Shown one piece after another: positions 53,899 to 62,816 of a stretch of DNA of 64,000 nt (within the stretch, counting starts at the first letter, position 1; every line of letters begins with the position of its first letter). The notes below the pieces were generated by a model. The model was not told the DNA's origin. It did no database searches and was given only the letters and a program-made list of their open reading frames with translations. Origin of the DNA: Bacillus sp. Y1 (GTDB lineage: Bacteria > Bacillota > Bacilli > Bacillales > Cytobacillaceae); NCBI RefSeq assembly GCF_003586445.1, contig NZ_CP030028.1, forward strand, positions 1,812,501 through 1,876,500. Direction: 5' to 3'. Both the position numbers and the translations under genes were made by a program.

Positions 53899-53932
53899 AA
53901 GCCATTCAGCTATATCAGCTAGAATGGCTTTC
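53899..53932. terminator. Bidirectional terminator
   Basis: AAAGCCATTC pairs with GAATGGCTTT, with inner AGCT/AGCT pairing. It lies between the convergent nitronate monooxygenase and hmp genes. Confidence 0.8.
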
Positions 53933-53944
53933 CTATTTAAAAAC

Positions 53945-55183
53945 TTAATTTAACTGATCAGCAGGACCAAAGAATTCAAAATGAACCTTATCAGAAGAAA
54001 TTCCTAACTCTTTTAATGCAGTATTAACTGTTTTCATGAATGGTATCGGACCACAGAAGTAGAAAGAAGCGTTTTTATTTTGAACGACAGAATCAATCCA
54101 AGAAAGGTCTATATATCCTTCTTTATTGAACTCCTTGTTTAATACATCCACTTCAGTCGGCTTTTCATAGCACAGGTGATACTCGATATTCTCGGATTTA
54201 TTAGAAAGTTCTTTAACATGCTCATGCATGGCATGTGTCGTTCCGTTAATAGCGGCGTGAATAAATGTGACTTTACGATTTGGCTGTTTAGAAGCAATGG
54301 TATTTAGCATGCTGATCATTGGTGTAATACCAACACCACCACTTAAGCATACAACAGGTTCGGTAGATTCTACATCTAAAACAAAGTCACCGGCAGGAGC
54401 TGTCACTTCTAGAGTATCTCCTTCTTGGACGGAATCGTGTAAGTAAGTGGATACTTTCCCGTTTGGGATATGTTCAGAAGAAGAGGTTTCCTTTTTTACA
54501 CTGATACGGTAGTACTCTTTTTCAGGACTGTCAGATAAACTATACTGGCGAATATGAGTATACTCTTCCCCGTCAATTTTTACACGAATGCTAATATACT
54601 GGCCAGGAGTGAAGGTAGGAATTCCCTTACCATCCTTTGGTTGTAAGTAGAAAGAGGTGATTACTTCACTTTCTTTTACTTTTTTAGCAACAGTGAAGTC
54701 TCTGAAATCATTCCAGCCACCAGATTGAGAAACTGTTTCATCATACATTTCTTTCTCTACTTGAATAAATACATCAGAAATGACACCATACGCTTTCCCC
54801 CAAGCATTAATAATGTCATCGGTCGCAGCATCGCCAAGTACATCTTTTATTGCCAATAATAAATGTTTTCCGACGATAGGATAATGCTCAGCTTTGACTT
54901 GTAAACTTCTATGTTTATGGGCAATTTGTCTAACAACTGGTAGAATTGCTTCTAAATTATCAATATATGCAGCGGCAGCGTAAACCGTATTCGCTAGAGC
55001 TTTTTGCTGTCTTCCTTGTTTTTGATTGGCGTGGTTGAAGATGTTTAACAACTCCGGGTGGTTTGAAAACATCATTTCGTAGAATCTCTTGGTAATGGCT
55101 TCACCATGTTGTGCTAAAACAGGAACAGTAGATTTAATAATTTCAATCGTTTTCGTATCTAATGGACTTGTGGCTGTTGTCAT
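53945..55183 (-). CDS. hmp: Flavohaemoglobin (nitric oxide dioxygenase)
   Basis: Hmp converts nitric oxide and oxygen to nitrate using NAD(P)H. It has 412 residues: a globin domain (about 1-140, with the proximal-His region IAHKHRSLQVKAEHYPIVGK), an FAD domain (about 155-260, FTPGQYISIRV, RQYSLSD) and an NAD domain (about 265-412, CLSGGVGITPMISML, YFCGPIPFMKTV). A GGGGAG site precedes the ATG. Two NsrR-like operators lie in its promoter region, and nsrR is divergent. Confidence 0.95.
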   Translation of the reverse strand: MTTATSPLDTKTIEIIKSTVPVLAQHGEAITKRFYEMMFSNHPELLNIFNHANQKQGRQQKALANTVYAAAAYIDNLEAILPVVRQIAHKHRSLQVKAEHYPIVGKHLLLAIKDVLGDAATDDIINAWGKAYGVISDVFIQVEKEMYDETVSQSGGWNDFRDFTVAKKVKESEVITSFYLQPKDGKGIPTFTPGQYISIRVKIDGEEYTHIRQYSLSDSPEKEYYRISVKKETSSSEHIPNGKVSTYLHDSVQEGDTLEVTAPAGDFVLDVESTEPVVCLSGGVGITPMISMLNTIASKQPNRKVTFIHAAINGTTHAMHEHVKELSNKSENIEYHLCYEKPTEVDVLNKEFNKEGYIDLSWIDSVVQNKNASFYFCGPIPFMKTVNTALKELGISSDKVHFEFFGPADQLN

Positions 55184-55221
55184 GTTAATCTCCCCTTAAT
55201 AATATTCTCACAGTGATAAAG

Positions 55222-55238
55222 ATATATTTTAAATACAT
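55222..55238. promoter_or_regulatory. NsrR operator at the hmp promoter
   Basis: On the minus strand the sequence reads ATGTATTTAAAATATAT, close to the NsrR consensus of two ATGTATTT-type half-sites. It lies about 40 bases before the hmp ATG. Confidence 0.75.
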
Positions 55239-55271
55239 GTTTATTTTAGACATTGATGATTACTTAAAGCA

Positions 55272-55286
55272 ATATTTCAAATACAT
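55272..55286. promoter_or_regulatory. Second NsrR-like site between hmp and nsrR
   Basis: ATATTTCAAATACAT carries one good and one weaker half-site. It lies midway between the two genes and could give autoregulation of nsrR or extra control of hmp. Confidence 0.55.
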
Positions 55287-55377
55287 GTTTAACAGAATGT
55301 TCACATTTATGATGAGAAAATGTGGTTTATGTTATATTTAAATTACTAAAATGCAATTGAGAACAAGGGTGATTACC

Positions 55378-55806
55378 ATGCAATTAACCGCATATACAGA
55401 CTATACATTACGTGTACTAATCTATTTAGGAATGCAGGCGAGCGGTGAAAAATCAAATATTAAAGAAATTTCAAGTTTTTATAACATATCGAATAACCAT
55501 TTAAGTAAAGTGGTGTATGAATTAGGAAAGCTTGGGATGATTGAAACCGTTAGGGGAAGAAATGGAGGAATTAGGCTAGCGAAAGAACCAGATCAAATAA
55601 ATATTGGTGCGATTGTTCGTCATACAGAGAGCCCAATTAATTTGGTTGAATGCTTTGACGAGACGAGAAACACTTGCAAATTAAGTCCGGCTTGTAAATT
55701 GAAATTTGTATTGAATGAGGCACTAAACTCCTATCTGAAAGTCTTAGACGGATATACATTAGAAGATTTGCTGCAAAATAGGGAAGAATTAAAGACATTA
55801 TTTTAA
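55378..55806 (+). CDS. nsrR: Nitric-oxide-sensing repressor NsrR (Rrf2 family)
   Basis: This iron-sulphur repressor has 142 residues. The winged helix-turn-helix is at the N-terminus (NIKEISSFYNISNNHLSKVV). Cluster ligands Cys92, Cys100 and Cys106 (ECFDETRNTCKLSPACKL) and Asp8 match known NsrR proteins. The start at 55378 fits the family's N-terminus MQLTAYTDYTLR and has AAGGGTGA upstream; the ATG at 55351 would add nine residues. Nitric oxide should release it from the hmp promoter. Confidence 0.93.
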   Translation: MQLTAYTDYTLRVLIYLGMQASGEKSNIKEISSFYNISNNHLSKVVYELGKLGMIETVRGRNGGIRLAKEPDQINIGAIVRHTESPINLVECFDETRNTCKLSPACKLKFVLNEALNSYLKVLDGYTLEDLLQNREELKTLF

Positions 55807-55814
55807 TATAAGTA

Positions 55815-55845
55815 AAAAGGTTGCTCTGGCAACCTTTTGTTATTT
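55815..55845 (+). terminator. Terminator of nsrR
   Basis: AAAAGGTTGC (55815-55824) pairs with GCAACCTTTT (55829-55838), followed by GTTATTTT. Confidence 0.82.
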
Positions 55846-55853
55846 TCATTGAT

Positions 55854-56744
55854 CTACAAAAACGATCTTAACACCTTCAAAAACAGCGATAAAGATGGAT
55901 TTAAATTGTTCTTTTTCCAAGCAATGACAAGCTCAAAGTCTTGGTCGTCAAATTGATCGATTTCCACAAAACGAAGCGAGGAGCTAGAGATCGCTTCAAA
56001 GCTTTTAGGTAAAATGGAGATCCCCATTTCTGATTCCACAAGTACGGGTACCGTATCAACAAAGCGAGGCTGGCTGACTATTTTTGGAGTGAAGCCATGT
56101 TGCTCGCATATCTGGACAATAAAATCATACGAACCGACCGGGGAATCGTGACGATTATGTATGATGAATGGTTCCTGTGCCACATCTGATAAAGTAATTT
56201 TTTTGTTGTTTACTAGTGGATGATTTTTGTGCATAACAATGCAATATGGTTCTTTTGCAACTGTTTCGATTTCAATTTCTTCTATTCGATGAAGACCAGA
56301 TGGTAGGGTTAGAGCGAAATCTAGTTCCCCATGTTCTAATTCATCTTTTAGCATTTTACTAGGAAAGTGGTTTAAATGGAGTTTGACTTTTGGATATAAT
56401 TCACGAAATCGTTTGATGACTTCTGGTAGGAAACTTCGAACATGTACAGCCAAAAAGCCAATAGAAAGACTGCCAATGATTCCTTCATCCGTTTGCTTTG
56501 CCTTTTCAATGGCCCCGGATGTTTTTTCCACTATCTCAATGGCTTCTTTGAGAAAAACAGAGCCTGCAGGTGTGAGCTTTACGGAGCGTTTGTTTCTGAT
56601 AAATAGTTTTACGCCCACTTGATCCTCTAAATCCGCAATTTGCTGGCTAATCGCGGATTGAGCAACATACAGCTGATTGGCAGCTTTCGTAAAATTTAAA
56701 TGCTCGGCAACAGTGATAAAATAACGCAATTGGCGAATATCCAT
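55854..56744 (-). CDS. LysR-family transcriptional regulator
   Basis: This LysR regulator has 296 residues from the ATG at 56744, where the family's N-terminus MDIRQLRYFITVAEHLNFTK begins and GAGGG lies upstream. The helix-turn-helix is AANQLYVAQSAISQQIADLE, followed by the coiled linker and an effector domain with IGSLSIGFLAVHV and ISILPKSFEAISS. It is divergent from the quercetin dioxygenase gene, the usual arrangement for a LysR activator of its neighbour. A phenolic or flavonoid effector is inferred. Confidence 0.9.
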   Translation of the reverse strand: MDIRQLRYFITVAEHLNFTKAANQLYVAQSAISQQIADLEDQVGVKLFIRNKRSVKLTPAGSVFLKEAIEIVEKTSGAIEKAKQTDEGIIGSLSIGFLAVHVRSFLPEVIKRFRELYPKVKLHLNHFPSKMLKDELEHGELDFALTLPSGLHRIEEIEIETVAKEPYCIVMHKNHPLVNNKKITLSDVAQEPFIIHNRHDSPVGSYDFIVQICEQHGFTPKIVSQPRFVDTVPVLVESEMGISILPKSFEAISSSSLRFVEIDQFDDQDFELVIAWKKNNLNPSLSLFLKVLRSFL

Positions 56745-56937
56745 AAGACCCTCACTTGTCATGATTTTTCTATTATTTTATCATAGAATATGAGAATAAA
56801 AGGATGAGGAAGGAAAGTTTCCCATATATCAAACAGTTGACTACTACAATAAAATGGAAAGAGTAATCATAAATCGTGATTACAGAAATCAAACTCTAAT
56901 ATTTCCAATTCTTCCGATTTCGTTTTATGGTTAAATA

Positions 56938-56951
56938 TGAAAGCGCTTAAT
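56938..56951. promoter_or_regulatory. Partial cre box before the quercetinase gene
   Basis: TGAAAGCGCTTAAT has the left half and centre of the cre consensus, 33-46 bases before the ATG at 56984. Its right end is degenerate. Confidence 0.4.
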
Positions 56952-56983
56952 AATATAAAAATACTGACTAGGGGTGTGGTGAA

Positions 56984-58030
56984 ATGGTCGTACAGGTCGT
57001 TGGCAAATTACCTAATGAAGGCAAACCATATTACGTTCGAAATGGTGAGGGTGAAAGGTACTTATTCGGAACACAGGTAGCTTCGGTTGTTGCCACAACA
57101 AAAAGTACTGGTGATATGCTAGAAATCGTTCAATTATCAGGCGGAAAAGGGGACTATTTTCCAGCACATATACACGAACAAGCCCAGGAAGGAATTGTCG
57201 TCCTTGATGGTAGACTTGAGGTAGAAGTCAATGGAGAAAAACATCTGCTAACAGCAGGGGATTATGTTCATATCCCTGCAGGCACGGTTCATTCTTATTG
57301 GATGCAGAGTCATCGAACACGCTTTTGGTCTTTTACCATTAATGGAACTGTGGCAGAACTATTTTCACATATTGGAGAGCCTTATGATAAATTTGAACGT
57401 CCACCTGTTTGTGAAAATCCCTTTGAATCAAATTGTCTAGCAAACATTCCTAGTAATATTGATATAAAAATGGTTGATCGAAAGCAAGTATCCGAGTTGG
57501 CTGAGTTGGTGAAAGGGTGTGCCATACCAAAAGAGCCTACACCCTACGTTCTTGAATCTGGAGAAGGAGTGCACCTGCTGAGTGGGGATACTGTTCATTC
57601 CCTTCTAACTACGAAAGAGGCAACTGACGGTGATTTTATTGCTTTAGTATCAGAGGGACCAAAGGGGTTGCCGATTGGAGAACACGCACATGAATTCACA
57701 AATGAAACCTTTATGTGTTTGCAAGGAGAAATGACCCTTTGGGTAGATGGAGAGGAGTTGCATCTCTTGCCGGGAGATTTTGCCTACGTGCCTGCTAAAA
57801 CGGCCCATCGCTTCCGTTGTGATGCTCACTACACGAAGTTTCTAGGGGTATTAACACCGGGAGATTTTGAGGATTTCTTTCGAATTCTAGGAGATGAATA
57901 TGAACATCCTATTTTTCCTAGCGATCCTGCACCTTATCGGTTTGATCGAGTCATTCAACGAATCCAGGAGATTGATTTGACTCTATTAGGAAAGCCTCCA
58001 CGTCCCTCCGATATTGAAGAGGTTAGTTAA
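56984..58030 (+). CDS. qdoI: Quercetin 2,3-dioxygenase (bicupin)
   Basis: This enzyme opens the central ring of quercetin, giving carbon monoxide and the depside 2-protocatechuoyl-phloroglucinol carboxylate. The 348-residue protein has two cupin domains. Metal ligands of the first are His62, His64, Glu69 (AHIHEQAQEG) and His103; those of the second are His234, His236, Glu241 (EHAHEFTNET) and His275. All eight fall at the positions known for Bacillus subtilis YxaG. There is no signal peptide. AGGGGTG lies before the ATG. The esterase gene starts 2 bases after its stop. Confidence 0.92.
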   Translation: MVVQVVGKLPNEGKPYYVRNGEGERYLFGTQVASVVATTKSTGDMLEIVQLSGGKGDYFPAHIHEQAQEGIVVLDGRLEVEVNGEKHLLTAGDYVHIPAGTVHSYWMQSHRTRFWSFTINGTVAELFSHIGEPYDKFERPPVCENPFESNCLANIPSNIDIKMVDRKQVSELAELVKGCAIPKEPTPYVLESGEGVHLLSGDTVHSLLTTKEATDGDFIALVSEGPKGLPIGEHAHEFTNETFMCLQGEMTLWVDGEELHLLPGDFAYVPAKTAHRFRCDAHYTKFLGVLTPGDFEDFFRILGDEYEHPIFPSDPAPYRFDRVIQRIQEIDLTLLGKPPRPSDIEEVS

Positions 58031-58032
58031 AT

Positions 58033-58977
58033 ATGAGTTTTCGAGTTAGAATTATACAAGATCTTGTGTTTTCCTCCCCTAGTGGAAAGCCGTTATTGCT
58101 AGATTTATATTTGCCTCTACATGCAAAAGAACCATTGCCAGTTATTGTTTGGTTACATGGAGGCGGTTGGAGAATTGGGGATCGGAAGCTTGGGCCGGAT
58201 TTTTGTCAGTTTTTTGCCGAAAAAGGCTTTGCGATGGCGAGTATAGAGTATCGTTTGAGCGGGGAAGCACTGTTTCCAGCACAAATTCATGATGTGAAGA
58301 CAGCGATCCGGTGGCTCCGCTCAGTTGCAGAAGAGTATCAGTTAGACAGCGGACGTATTGGATTATGGGGTTCATCTGCTGGCGGACATTTAGCTGCATT
58401 AGCCGGAACAACAGGATCTGGAGTTCTTGAAGAGTTGGAGCATGGGTGTGCTGATTTTTGCTGTAATGTCCAGGCAGTTGTGGATGGATATGGTCCAACA
58501 GATTTCTTGCAAATGGATCTCCATCATATACCTGAGGAGTCTTCCAATGATCCAGAAACGGAACGTCTTCACCCGGCCCGATATCACTCTGATATGGATT
58601 CTCCAGAATCCCAATTACTAGGATCTCCTATTCATTTGGTACCTGATCGTGTGCGGGAAGCCAATCCCATTACGTACATAACTGGGGAAGAACCACCTTT
58701 TCTGATCATGCATGGAACAAATGATACAGCAGTACCGGCGCATCAAAGTGAATTGCTTTATCAAGCACTCCTAGAAAAAGAGAATGATGCGACACTCTGT
58801 TTGATAGATGGTTTTGGCCATGCTTTTTTCAACAACAATGATTTGGACAATCATGAACCTTATTCTGCTAGGCTTCGTACGACTCGGGCAGGGGAGAAAG
58901 AGCAGACAAAAACCACCCACATTAAAATATTTGAAATGATTGAAAGGTTTTTTGGAAAACATTTAATAAAAAATTGA
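58033..58977 (+). CDS. Alpha/beta hydrolase, candidate depside esterase
   Basis: This cytoplasmic serine esterase has 314 residues. The oxyanion motif is VWLHGGGWRIGDRK, the nucleophile is in LWGSSAGGHLAALAG, Asp lies in IMHGTNDTAVPAH and His in DGFGHAFFNN. The protein is a paralogue of the secreted esterase at 22942 but lacks a signal peptide. It is coupled to the quercetinase gene (2-base gap, no separate strong ribosome site). Quercetinase yields an ester (depside), so hydrolysis of that ester is its most economical role. That is inferred from position, not from sequence. Confidence 0.85.
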   Translation: MSFRVRIIQDLVFSSPSGKPLLLDLYLPLHAKEPLPVIVWLHGGGWRIGDRKLGPDFCQFFAEKGFAMASIEYRLSGEALFPAQIHDVKTAIRWLRSVAEEYQLDSGRIGLWGSSAGGHLAALAGTTGSGVLEELEHGCADFCCNVQAVVDGYGPTDFLQMDLHHIPEESSNDPETERLHPARYHSDMDSPESQLLGSPIHLVPDRVREANPITYITGEEPPFLIMHGTNDTAVPAHQSELLYQALLEKENDATLCLIDGFGHAFFNNNDLDNHEPYSARLRTTRAGEKEQTKTTHIKIFEMIERFFGKHLIKN

Positions 58978-58980
58978 CTA

Positions 58981-59014
58981 AAAGATACTCCAAGCAAACG
59001 GAGTATCTTTTTTC
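58981..59014 (+). terminator. Terminator of the quercetinase-esterase operon
   Basis: AAAGATACTCC (58981-58991) pairs with GGAGTATCTTT (59000-59010), followed by a T-run. Confidence 0.85.
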
Positions 59015-59030
59015 TTACTGTTCAATCATC

Positions 59031-59046
59031 AGAAATTGCGATTTCT
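59031..59046. promoter_or_regulatory. Inverted repeat upstream of the ring-cleavage operon
   Basis: AGAAAT-TGCG-ATTTCT is a 6-base inverted repeat about 100 bases before the start at 59144. It could be an operator for the aromatic operon; no regulator is directly attached. Confidence 0.35.
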
Positions 59047-59143
59047 CAAATAACATCTATGTATTTCAAAAAAGTTTTTTTCTGTCTTATCATTTAATTA
59101 CAGGCTAACACAATGGCTAGATTAAAAACGAGGAGGAGTTTTC

Positions 59144-60082
59144 TTGAAATTACTAACATATTCCGTAAATAATGATTCACTCAGACTAGGTGTTTTAGTA
59201 GACGAAAATACGATCATCGATCCGCACCAAGCGTATATAGAGCAGCTAAAGCAACAAGGACAACAAAGGGCGGAAGAAATTGCAAACGCTTTACTTCCTA
59301 CTAACCCTGTGGAATTTATTGCGAATGGGGATTTGGCTCTACAATCGGCAAAAGAAGCCATCGACTATGCCCTAGGACATTCTGAAAATTCATCGGCTAT
59401 TTATAAAAAAGACTCGGTAGAAATTGGACCACCGGTGATAAAGCCAAATAAGATCATCTGCGTAGGACTAAATTACAAGAATCATATTATTGAAATGAAG
59501 CGAGATTTCCCAGCTCACCCGGTTATTTTTGCTAAGTTTGCAACAGCGATTGCAGCTCCTAACGACGTCTTTCCACTTAACTCTGAGTTAACGAAGAAGC
59601 TAGATTATGAGGCAGAATTGGCATTCGTGATTGGGAAGGAAGGAAAGAACATTAAGGCAGAAGATGCTTTGGATTATGTGTACGGCTACACAGTAGCTAA
59701 TGATATCACCGCTCGCGATATGCAAAAAAGAACCATCCAATGGTTGCAAGGAAAAACTCTTGATAAAAGTCTTCCATTAGGCCCCGTATTAGTGACGAAG
59801 GATGAAATTACAAATCCTCATGCTTTGGAGATTTCTTTAACCGTAAATAGTGAAGTAAGACAAACCTCTAATACAGAGCAACTGTTGTTTAACGTAAATC
59901 ATTTGGTTGAGTTTTTATCTGGCATTTGCACGTTAGAACCAGGTGATATTGTTTGTACGGGAACTCCAGGTGGTGTTGGTGAGGCGCAAAATAAGTTCCT
60001 TCAAGATGGAGATGTTGTAAAAGTGGAAATTTCGGGGATTGGAGCGATCTTGACGACGATTAAGGAGGAGAGTGTTTCATGA
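59144..60082 (+). CDS. Fumarylacetoacetate hydrolase family protein
   Basis: This enzyme of the FAH superfamily has 312 residues. The metal ligands are the two Glu in LDYEAELAFVIG and the Asp in ANDITARDMQKR. Entry motif KIICVGLNYKNHIIEM and C-terminal PGDIVCTGTPGGVG are typical. Members hydrolyse, decarboxylate or isomerise products of aromatic ring cleavage. It starts with TTG behind a strong AGGAGGAG; the next gene overlaps its stop (ATGA). It probably acts after the extradiol dioxygenase encoded next. Confidence 0.9.
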   Translation: MKLLTYSVNNDSLRLGVLVDENTIIDPHQAYIEQLKQQGQQRAEEIANALLPTNPVEFIANGDLALQSAKEAIDYALGHSENSSAIYKKDSVEIGPPVIKPNKIICVGLNYKNHIIEMKRDFPAHPVIFAKFATAIAAPNDVFPLNSELTKKLDYEAELAFVIGKEGKNIKAEDALDYVYGYTVANDITARDMQKRTIQWLQGKTLDKSLPLGPVLVTKDEITNPHALEISLTVNSEVRQTSNTEQLLFNVNHLVEFLSGICTLEPGDIVCTGTPGGVGEAQNKFLQDGDVVKVEISGIGAILTTIKEESVS

Positions 60083-61053
60083 CTATTTTTCAAGAGCCGA
60101 TTCGGGATATTGCTCATTTAGCTCATATAGAATTGCTATCACCTAAGCCAAATGAAAGTCTTGAATTTTTCCAGGAACTACTTGGGATGACTGTCTTAAA
60201 GAGCGAGGGACAATCCGTGTATTTACGAGGCTGGGGTGACCAACAGCTTTATAGTCTGAAGCTAACCGAAGCCAAGCAAGCTGGCCTTGGTCATGTGGCG
60301 ATGAGAACCTACTCTTCACAAGCGCTTGAACAACGTGCGAACCATCTTAAGGATAGTAAGTACGCTATCGGTTGGACTGACGGAGATTATGGACATGGTC
60401 CTTCCTATCGTTTTATGGATCCGGCTGGACATAAAATAGAAGTCTTTTACGAAGCGGAAAAATACATGAGACCTGATCATTTAAAGCCAGGGTTAAAAAA
60501 TATTCCGCAAAAATATTCTGCGAGGGGTGCAGCAGTTACACAGCTTGATCATATTAATTTGTTTAGTCCTGATGTGGATGCGGATAGTTTGTTTTATCGT
60601 AAGTACCTCGGTTTCAAATTAAGTGAGCAAGCGGTAACAGAAACAGGGAAACAAACAACGGCTTGGCTACATGTGACCAATAAGTCGTATGATATGGCGA
60701 TTTCACTAGATAAAACAGGTGCCCAGGGCCGCTTTCATCACGCCGCCTTTAAAGTGGAGACTCCAGAAATGGTTCTGCGAGCAGCAGATGTGTTTTTAGA
60801 TAATGGAATTTATATTGAAGCTCCTCCTAACAAACATGTGGCAGGGCAAACGATGTTTGTGTACGTGTATGAACCAGGAGGCAATCGGATTGAAGTTTGC
60901 TCGGGTGGATTTTTAATTTATACACCTGATTGGGAAACGGTCACATGGACTCCGGAAGAACGAAAAAAAGGATTAGCTTGGGGATCGCCTCTGCCAGCTA
61001 CGTTCCACACATATGGTACACCAGATATTGAGAAATCAAGTACAGGAGGGTGA
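60079..61053 (+). CDS. Extradiol ring-cleavage dioxygenase (catechol 2,3-dioxygenase type)
   Basis: This vicinal-oxygen-chelate enzyme has 324 residues and two glyoxalase-like halves. Iron ligands are predicted as His158 (TQLDHINLF), His220/221 (GRFHHAAFKVETPEMVLRAAD) and Glu272 (GGNRIEVCSGG), in good register with XylE-type catechol 2,3-dioxygenases. It opens a catechol-like ring next to its hydroxyls. It overlaps the FAH-family gene by 4 bases and is followed 4 bases later by a hydroxylase gene. The natural substrate is not evident from sequence. Confidence 0.9.
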   Translation: MTIFQEPIRDIAHLAHIELLSPKPNESLEFFQELLGMTVLKSEGQSVYLRGWGDQQLYSLKLTEAKQAGLGHVAMRTYSSQALEQRANHLKDSKYAIGWTDGDYGHGPSYRFMDPAGHKIEVFYEAEKYMRPDHLKPGLKNIPQKYSARGAAVTQLDHINLFSPDVDADSLFYRKYLGFKLSEQAVTETGKQTTAWLHVTNKSYDMAISLDKTGAQGRFHHAAFKVETPEMVLRAADVFLDNGIYIEAPPNKHVAGQTMFVYVYEPGGNRIEVCSGGFLIYTPDWETVTWTPEERKKGLAWGSPLPATFHTYGTPDIEKSSTGG

Positions 61054-61057
61054 GGGG

Positions 61058-62242
61058 ATGAACAAGATGTTAAATAAGTTGACTCATGAGGAAGCTATTG
61101 AGCGTGCGAAGGAATTATCTGTCATGATCCGTTCTCGTTCACGTGAAGTGGAAAGCTTGAGACATCAACCACAAGAAAACATTGACGATTTTATTGCATC
61201 AGGGTTAGTTCGCTCGCTGGTGCCTAGCCGTTGGGGGGGACACGAACTTGATTGGAAAACATTAGCTGGTAGTGCAATTGAGGTATCAAAAGGAGATGCC
61301 TCTACGGGTTGGTGCTATTCCTTATTACTTCTTCACAGCTGGATGCTTGCCTTTTTCCCTAACGAAGCACAGAGAGATGTATGGAAGGACAATCCAGATG
61401 CTTGTCTAGCCACCTCCATCAATCCAAGTCCGAACTCAGAAATTCTAAAGGTAAAAGATGGATATCGCCTAACGGGGAAATGGGGATTTTCTTCTGGAAT
61501 TAACCACTGTGATTGGGTCATGATTAGTGCGGCAGCTCCGCAAGAAGATAGCCAGAAAGAGAAAAAGATGTTGTATTTTCTTGTACCGAAAAGCGAATTG
61601 AGAGTAATTGATGTATGGCATGTTGTGGGAATGAGAGGAACAGGTAGTAACTTACTAGAATTAACGGATGTGTTTGTCCCTGAATACCGCACGATGGAGT
61701 TGAATCCGTGGAATCTTCATGGCATTTCTCCTGGGATGGAACAAAATAAGACTCCACTTTATCGAATTCAATTGTCAGCGGTTATGCCGGTAACTTTATT
61801 ATCTGTTATTTTAGGAGCAACAAAGGGTGCATATGACATTTGGCGGGATATGGTGATCGGAAAAAATAAATCCCGTAAAGGAGAGCCTGTCGCAAACTTA
61901 ACACATCAACAAATCCGACTTGCCAAGGTAGCAGCTAAGCTGGAAGCGGTAGATGCCCTCCTTCATAAATCGCTGGAGTTAGTAGAGTCCGGACGAGTAC
62001 TTGATTACAAGGAACGAGTTAGTTTGAGAAGAAATTATTGCTATTGTGCGGAACTTTGTACAGAAGCAATGGAAACCATTTATACAAGCAGTGGAGCAGC
62101 AGCATCAGCCGAAAGCCATCCGTTACAACAATTTTGGCGTGATATCCATGCGGGAGCACAGCATACGGCATTTAATTTCGATTGGGTAGGAGAGCTTTAT
62201 GGCAAATTAGAGCTTGGTCTTCCTGTAAGTGTAGAATACTAG
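61058..62242 (+). CDS. Flavin-dependent aromatic monooxygenase, oxygenase component
   Basis: This 394-residue protein has the acyl-CoA-dehydrogenase fold but resembles HsaA/HpaH-type two-component phenol hydroxylases. Segments include GLVRSLVPSRWGGHELDW, YRLTGKWGFSSGINHCDWVM and VVGMRGTGSNLLELTDVFVP. It would use reduced flavin from a partner reductase to hydroxylate a phenol next to an existing hydroxyl. The ATG at 61058 follows AGGAGGGTGAGGGG; the in-frame start at 61013 lies inside the previous gene and is rejected. The neighbouring dioxygenase would then cleave the product. Confidence 0.88.
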   Translation: MNKMLNKLTHEEAIERAKELSVMIRSRSREVESLRHQPQENIDDFIASGLVRSLVPSRWGGHELDWKTLAGSAIEVSKGDASTGWCYSLLLLHSWMLAFFPNEAQRDVWKDNPDACLATSINPSPNSEILKVKDGYRLTGKWGFSSGINHCDWVMISAAAPQEDSQKEKKMLYFLVPKSELRVIDVWHVVGMRGTGSNLLELTDVFVPEYRTMELNPWNLHGISPGMEQNKTPLYRIQLSAVMPVTLLSVILGATKGAYDIWRDMVIGKNKSRKGEPVANLTHQQIRLAKVAAKLEAVDALLHKSLELVESGRVLDYKERVSLRRNYCYCAELCTEAMETIYTSSGAAASAESHPLQQFWRDIHAGAQHTAFNFDWVGELYGKLELGLPVSVEY

Positions 62243-62258
62243 GAACGGAGGAATGAAC

Positions 62259-62705
62259 ATGACAGTAAGTACAGACAAGTTAACACCTGAGCTGATTTCT
62301 TCTTTGCAGGGAGAAACCATGGTTTCTTTTATCACCATTAGTTCGGAAACCAATTTACCACAATTAAGTGTCGTTTCGTGGGTGCATCCTGCAGATGATG
62401 GAATGAGGATAAAAGTGGCGCTTGGCCATAAAGCATCTAGTATATATAATATTCGAAGCAATCCTAACGTAGTATTAGGGGTGATAGGGGCTGGAAGCTG
62501 TTATTCAGTTCAGGGAAAAGCATCCGTCTCTGAAATAAAAGAACTTACTATGAAACTATGCGTTGTCACCATTGAAGTAGAATCAGTTGAAAACGTGATG
62601 TTTTACGGAGGTAAGGTAACAACAGAACCTACTTATGAGAAAACGTATAATAAAGACTTAGCTATTAAATTGGACACCGAAGTTTATGAGCTTCTAAGTG
62701 AGTAA
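62259..62705 (+). CDS. FMN-binding split-barrel protein, possible flavin reductase partner
   Basis: This 148-residue protein resembles the pyridoxamine-phosphate-oxidase-like FMN-binding fold. The stretch MVSFITISSETNLPQLSVVS followed by WVHPADDGMRIKVALGHKAS and NIRSNPNVVLGVIG is typical. GGAGG lies 7 bases before the ATG at 62259; the ATG at 62253 is too close. It follows the hydroxylase by 16 bases, so supplying reduced flavin to it is an attractive but unproven role. It is shorter than classical HpaC-type reductases. Confidence 0.7.
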   Translation: MTVSTDKLTPELISSLQGETMVSFITISSETNLPQLSVVSWVHPADDGMRIKVALGHKASSIYNIRSNPNVVLGVIGAGSCYSVQGKASVSEIKELTMKLCVVTIEVESVENVMFYGGKVTTEPTYEKTYNKDLAIKLDTEVYELLSE

Positions 62706-62816
62706 CCTCAGTTATTTGGGATACGGTTAATGTATTAAAATGAGGTTCTCTTGAATTTTTGAGATAAAACTAACTCCCTTTTAAATAAGATGTCATGTCC
62801 TTAATTCAGTAACTAG

